DNA of 64,000 bases from Delphinapterus leucas. Lineage: Eukaryota > Chordata > Mammalia > Artiodactyla > Monodontidae. Positions 60,095 to 64,000 of the stretch are shown piece after piece. The stretch spans positions 17,189,270-17,253,269 of the forward strand of contig NW_022098031.1 of the NCBI RefSeq assembly GCF_002288925.2. Reading direction: 5' to 3'. The position numbers were made by a program, and so were the translations under genes. The notes beneath the pieces were generated by a model. The model had not been told where the DNA came from. It ran no database searches and saw only the letters and a program-made list of their open reading frames with translations. Numbering within the stretch: position 1 is the stretch's first letter; every line of letters begins with the position of its first letter.

Positions 60095-60298
60095 TTTTTT
60101 TTTTTTTTTTTTTTTTGTCTTTTTTTTTTTTTTTTTTTTTTTTTTTGGAGAACAGGCTCCTGACACGCAGGCTCAGTGGCCATGGCTCATGGGCCCAGCC
60201 GCTCCACGGCATGTGGGATCTTCCCGGACCGGGGCACGAACCCATGTCCCCTGCATTGGCAGGCGGACTCTCAACCACTGCGCCACCAGTGAAGCTCC
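60095..60298 (-). mobile_element. CHR SINE missing its tail-proximal body, with long poly-T and 16-bp duplication
   Basis: The head and middle match other short CHR copies from ggagaacaggctcctgacac to the right end. The first part of the usual body (gcggtacgcgggcctctcac and following, about 40-50 bp) is absent and the poly-T joins directly. Two T runs of about 25 each are separated by gtc. The duplication tatttcattctttttt lies at 60079-60094 and 60299-60314. It sits inside the L1 at 59583-60840. Confidence 0.9.
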
Positions 60299-60858
60299 TA
60301 TTTCATTCTTTTTTATGGTTGAGTAGTATTCCATTGTATATATATACCATATCTTCTTTATCCATTCATCTGTCAACGGACACTTAGGTTGCTTCCATGG
60401 CTATTGTAAATAGTGCTGCTATGAACATTGGGGTGCATATATCTTTTTGAATTAAATATTTTTGTCTTTTCTGGATATATGCCGAGGAGCAGGATTGTTG
60501 GATGATATAGTAACTCTATTTTTTAGGAACTTTCATACTGTTCTGTATATTGTCTGAAGCCTGGGAGGGTTATGCCTCCAGCTTTGTTCTTTTTACACAG
60601 GATTATCTTGTCAATTCTGGGTCTTTTGTGGTTCCATATAAATATTAGGATTATTTGTTCTAGTTCTGTGAAAAATGTCATGGGTAATTTGATAGGGATT
60701 GCATTAAAGCTATAGATTGCTTTGGGTAATATGGCCATTTTAACAATATTAATTCCTCCAATCCAAGAGCATGGGCTATTTTTCCATTCTTTGAATCATC
60801 TTCAGTTTCCTTTATCAATGTTTTATAGTTCTCATCATATAAGTTAGAAGTAGATATT

Positions 60859-61229
60859 AAAAACATTAATTCTTTCCAAAAATTGATAACCAAACCCCAA
60901 GGATTAAAGTAAAACTACAAGATGTTTTGAACACTAAATGCCATTTTCTACAGTAAAGAGGAAGGAATTTCTCTTGCTATTTTGCTATTTTTGTTATTAT
61001 TTGGTTAATATATCATCATGTTTGATGTAATAAAATGTGTTTGAACTTTAGGTCCAGACAGTATAAATACTTCATTACCATTTAATGGGTTTGTACAAAT
61101 CCTTCACTAAAATTTAGTGGATTTCTCATGTGTGTAAGTCACTTTAATTTTCTCTGACTCAATTTATTTGCTTGTAAAATAGGGGTTGATAATATTTACC
61201 TTTCAGTTGCTCTAGGGATTTAAGTATGA
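60859..61229. other. AT-rich unique DNA
   Basis: No gene or named repeat is seen here. Confidence 0.45.
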
Positions 61230-61317
61230 TAATGAAAGGGAAGAAGAAAATAAGGAAGGAAGAGGGAAAGGAAGGAAAAAATGAAGGAAAGAAGGAAAGA
61301 GAAAAAAAGAAAGAGTG
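61230..61317 (+). repeat. GA-rich (GGAA)n-like low-complexity tract
   Basis: The plus strand is almost all purine with gaaggaa and gaaagaa words, in no perfect register. The minus-strand frame rich in Phe, Leu and Ser across it is a by-product. Confidence 0.85.
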
Positions 61318-61439
61318 AGCACCTATTTTTTAGTTGGCACTCATGTTCTTTTCTTACCCATTTTATGGGTTTTCTTAAGAACAAAAATAAATACTTATTG
61401 AATAACAAGTAATAAGTATAAGCTGGACATAGTTCTAGG

Positions 61440-61990
61440 TACTGTTAATAAAAGTAAGAATAAGTGTGTGCTGTGTTTCAATCAGTCTAGTCAGCAAAAT
61501 AGAAAGCACATTAGGTTATTCAACAGAGAGAATTTACTTTAGGGAGCTGGGACATGAGTCTCAAGAAGCTGAAAAAGCAAAATGGGAAACCTGAGGTAAC
61601 AAAGAACAGTGAGAAGCAGCTATAACTACTGGGGATGAATGAACAAAAGGAAAGGTGAAGCCCTATGGAGCTGAAAGTCAGTCTTCTAAGGAGGGGATGC
61701 ATCCCAGTTTCTGCTGGTATCCTAAAGAAGTGGTGCCACAGAGCCCAGAGCTGAGACTTCTGAGGAGAGGAGACTGCTCTGCAGCTGCTGATGCCTCTGA
61801 GGGGTGCAGTGAGGCTAGCTTTGGTAGTTCCAAAATAAGCTGGCGGCTGAACAAGAGTGAAGGGTCATTTCTAGGGTGACTAGCCACAGAAACAGGAAGT
61901 AATCCCTCCTCCTCTCTTTCTACCTTCCAAACTTCCTCTAGTGTTCCCTGCTGGCAGAACCTATCAAGAATGTAGCTGAGAAAAGAGAAA
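61440..61990. mobile_element. Probable ancient interspersed repeat
   Basis: A block more GC-rich than its flanks carries text I associate with an old mammalian repeat: gtctagtcagcaaaatagaaag at the left; ggtgccacagagcccagagc and ggagactgctctgcagctgc in the middle; tggcagaacctatcaagaatg and gtaatttgcagggtcacag near the right. No coding domain appears in either strand's frames (74 and 69 codons). The family is not named. Confidence 0.45.
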
Positions 61991-64000
61991 TGTAATTTGC
62001 AGGGTCACAGTCATGGAGTCACAGAAGTATAGAAAGGTAGATTTAGAGCTGAGAGACAGTAGCCTAGTAATTGACACAGATCCCACTCTCAAAATATTTA
62101 CCATTTAAAAAATATGTAATTATTATAATCGAGCTGTTTTTTAGGATATTCACCCTAAACCATAAGAGAAGGCAATTGGGTATTTGACTTGATTAACTTA
62201 TTCAAGGTGCCAAGTTTTGCTACTCCTAATAAACAGTACACAGTAATTTTTAAAATTTCATGTGTAAACAAATACTGTATTTGGTTGTACAATTTCCCTA
62301 TACTTCAAATGAAATTGATTGCATTTACCTACCTATCATAATTTCAGCATTCAAAATTTAAAGATTAAAAATGATTTGAGTTTTGGTTAAATTTTGATTA
62401 CATATAAAATTCTGATAATGACTTTTAAAAATCAACTTTAAATCTTCTTTTAAATATTAATCAACCTAAAATCAGTCTCCTTACATTGCTCAAATCATTA
62501 CTGCCTAATGTTCTTAAAAATTGTTGCAAAGAAACTAAAAATCAGAGATGGATATATTTTTGTTACACTAACAATGTGTGATATCTGTCTAAAAGTCTAA
62601 CTTGTTTCTTGACTTTATGTATGTTGCTTCAGCTTTCAAATTACAGTACTTTGACAGATTTCCCTTTAATATTTAAAATACGTTACATTGAGTCTATAGT
62701 GAAAAATTTTGAATCTGATTATGCATTATGTGAGAAATAAGAGTACCAAGAGTTCACAGCTTTTTTGGTGATTGATTTCTTGTAATATTTCACAGTTTAT
62801 TCTTTGAGTCGTGAATGCAAAATGTAAATGTTCCAGTGAGAGTATAAAAGAAAGAAGAATTAAGTTTGACAATAAACTATGTGATTAGATTTCTTTGAAC
62901 ACTTACAACCCTTTCAAAAAGCTTGTGGCTCGTCTTTCATCAAACAAAGCCTCCAGAGGAGAACTCTCTGCTTCTGTCTCCTGTTGTTGTTACCAACACA
63001 GATTGCTGAGTGATTACCACAGTGGCAACTCATATCCAGAAAGAGAAAAATTAGCTGTGAGGAAGGTTACAAAAGACTATTGTTATTGATGTTTCAGCTT
63101 CTACTTTCCAGATATCTTAGTGACATTATTTAAGTTTCTTTCTACATAAGGATGGAAAGAGTTTTGCAATAATTCAAGCCCCAAGGAAAACCCTTTAAAA
63201 TCAATTAACTGTTTATTCAAAAAAAAGTTCTTTTAAGACTTAATTTAAATTTTATTTTAAAAGTTTCACCTGGCTATGCTAACACAGTGTACCAAATCAA
63301 CCTCAATGAAAAGCAATTTAACTTTAAAGGACTATTCAAAAGTTTAAAACAGAACAGTGGATGAAATTGCTGAGTGATCAATCTGATCTGCTTAAAATGG
63401 CTGTTGACCATCTGATTGTTTTGGTTCTCTGAGACAGCCTGTTGGCCAGAAAGGACATTTATTTCTCTGATCAATAGATCACCCTTTGACCTGGAAAATG
63501 GTCAAGTCATTTAAGTGCCAAGGTACTGCTTTATGATGGCTTAGGTCTCAGCTAATTCCTAAATAGCAAGCTGGAAAATTCTCCCCAGACCAGATTAATT
63601 ATAGAATAGCCAATCATGGCTGTCTGCTTTGAAAAGCACGTAGTATTAGTTTATTACACACGTTACAGAGAAAATGTGTAATGGCCATCATTATTGGTCC
63701 AATTATGACATTTACATTGATGTACAGAGTATTTTGATTAGAGATATGTGTGTTTATTTCAAAGTGGGTACAATTTTGCAGAAATAAAAATTAATTCCAA
63801 AGTTACATAAACATGTCTGTTATGAGAATTATCTACAACAGTGAAGCAAAGTGTAAAGATTTGTTGGGGACTACTTTACTTACTCTTTTGGTAGAGTTAT
63901 TGAGCAAATTTCTCAATTTATAACTAATTTTTGCTTTTTATTTGGTGGTAGAAACCTGATGCCTCTATCAAACATTTGCAAAACTTCATAAATGTTGATA
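61991..64000. other. AT-rich unique DNA to the window end
   Basis: No gene or named repeat was recognised. The part at 63400-63660 is less AT-rich and could be conserved non-coding sequence, but this cannot be judged here. Confidence 0.45.

Larger units (their letters stand above)
59583..60840 (-). mobile_element. Younger L1 3' copy with target-site duplication and internal deletion
   Basis: A minus-strand L1 is flanked by an 18-bp duplication with one mismatch: aaattagaagtagatatt at 59565-59582 and aagttagaagtagatatt at 60841-60858. From left it has two A-tails (see findings), the 3' UTR with a TA microsatellite, and ORF2 C-terminal sequence carrying a CHR SINE. At about 60545 the order jumps from the C-terminal part directly to a more upstream part of ORF2 (tatattgtctgaagcctggg). 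Compared with the full-length L1 at 12240-13070, about 830 bp are missing, including the Cys/His knuckle. The remaining ORF2 piece is open for 71 codons. Confidence 0.88.

Noticed and set aside
1..64000. CRISPR arrays, prophage, operons or a toxin system
   Set aside because: No spaced direct repeats, ribosome-binding sites or compact genes exist; the sequence is mammalian with SINEs and LINEs throughout.

Overview
The window is non-coding nuclear DNA from a mammal, most likely a cetacean (whale or dolphin). The strongest clue is a set of eight copies or fragments of a tRNA-derived SINE with the CHR-type body. Its head carries a Pol III B-box like GGTTCGAGCCC next to GGGCTTCCCTGGTGG, and its tail is poly-A. 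This SINE group is known from Cetacea, hippopotamus and ruminants, and the short CHR-2-like form is abundant in whales. The L1 3' ends are also of the cetartiodactyl type. I found no supported protein-coding gene, RNA gene, CRISPR array or prokaryotic feature. Every open reading frame above about 100 codons lies in a transposon remnant, a low-complexity tract or a chance open stretch.

Layout. 1-11.5 kb: AT-rich unique DNA with two MER5-type hAT relics, an L1 whose 5' part is inverted (2935-5040), a MIR split by a solo LTR (5396-6212), a CHR SINE with target-site duplications, and a Tigger-type DNA transposon split by another LTR (7490-8194). 11.5-18.6 kb: a nearly full-length L1 on the minus strand with a CpG-rich 5' UTR and broken ORF1 and ORF2. 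18.6-27.1 kb: the most repeat-poor stretch, with one antisense-L1-derived candidate mini-exon at 23185-23220. 27.1-33.7 kb: an old minus-strand L1 into which three other L1 3' pieces and two CHR SINEs have inserted. 33.7-64 kb: unique DNA mixed with ancient L2/MIR/HAL1-like relics, two LTRs in plus orientation, five CHR SINEs, microsatellites, and a younger L1 (59583-60840) that has an 18-bp target-site duplication, an internal deletion and a SINE inside it.

How the parts relate. The L1s probably supplied the machinery that moved the CHR SINEs. Most SINE duplications, read in SINE sense, begin with A-rich sequence, as expected for L1 endonuclease nicking. All eight CHR copies and all the younger L1s point the same way (minus). 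One possible reading is that the window is an intron of a plus-strand gene, because L1s are depleted in the sense orientation in introns. I cannot test this from the window alone. I see no undescribed biological system here. The most interesting material is the record of nested and rearranged retrotransposition. Repeat family names come from recognition of the sequence, not from a database search.
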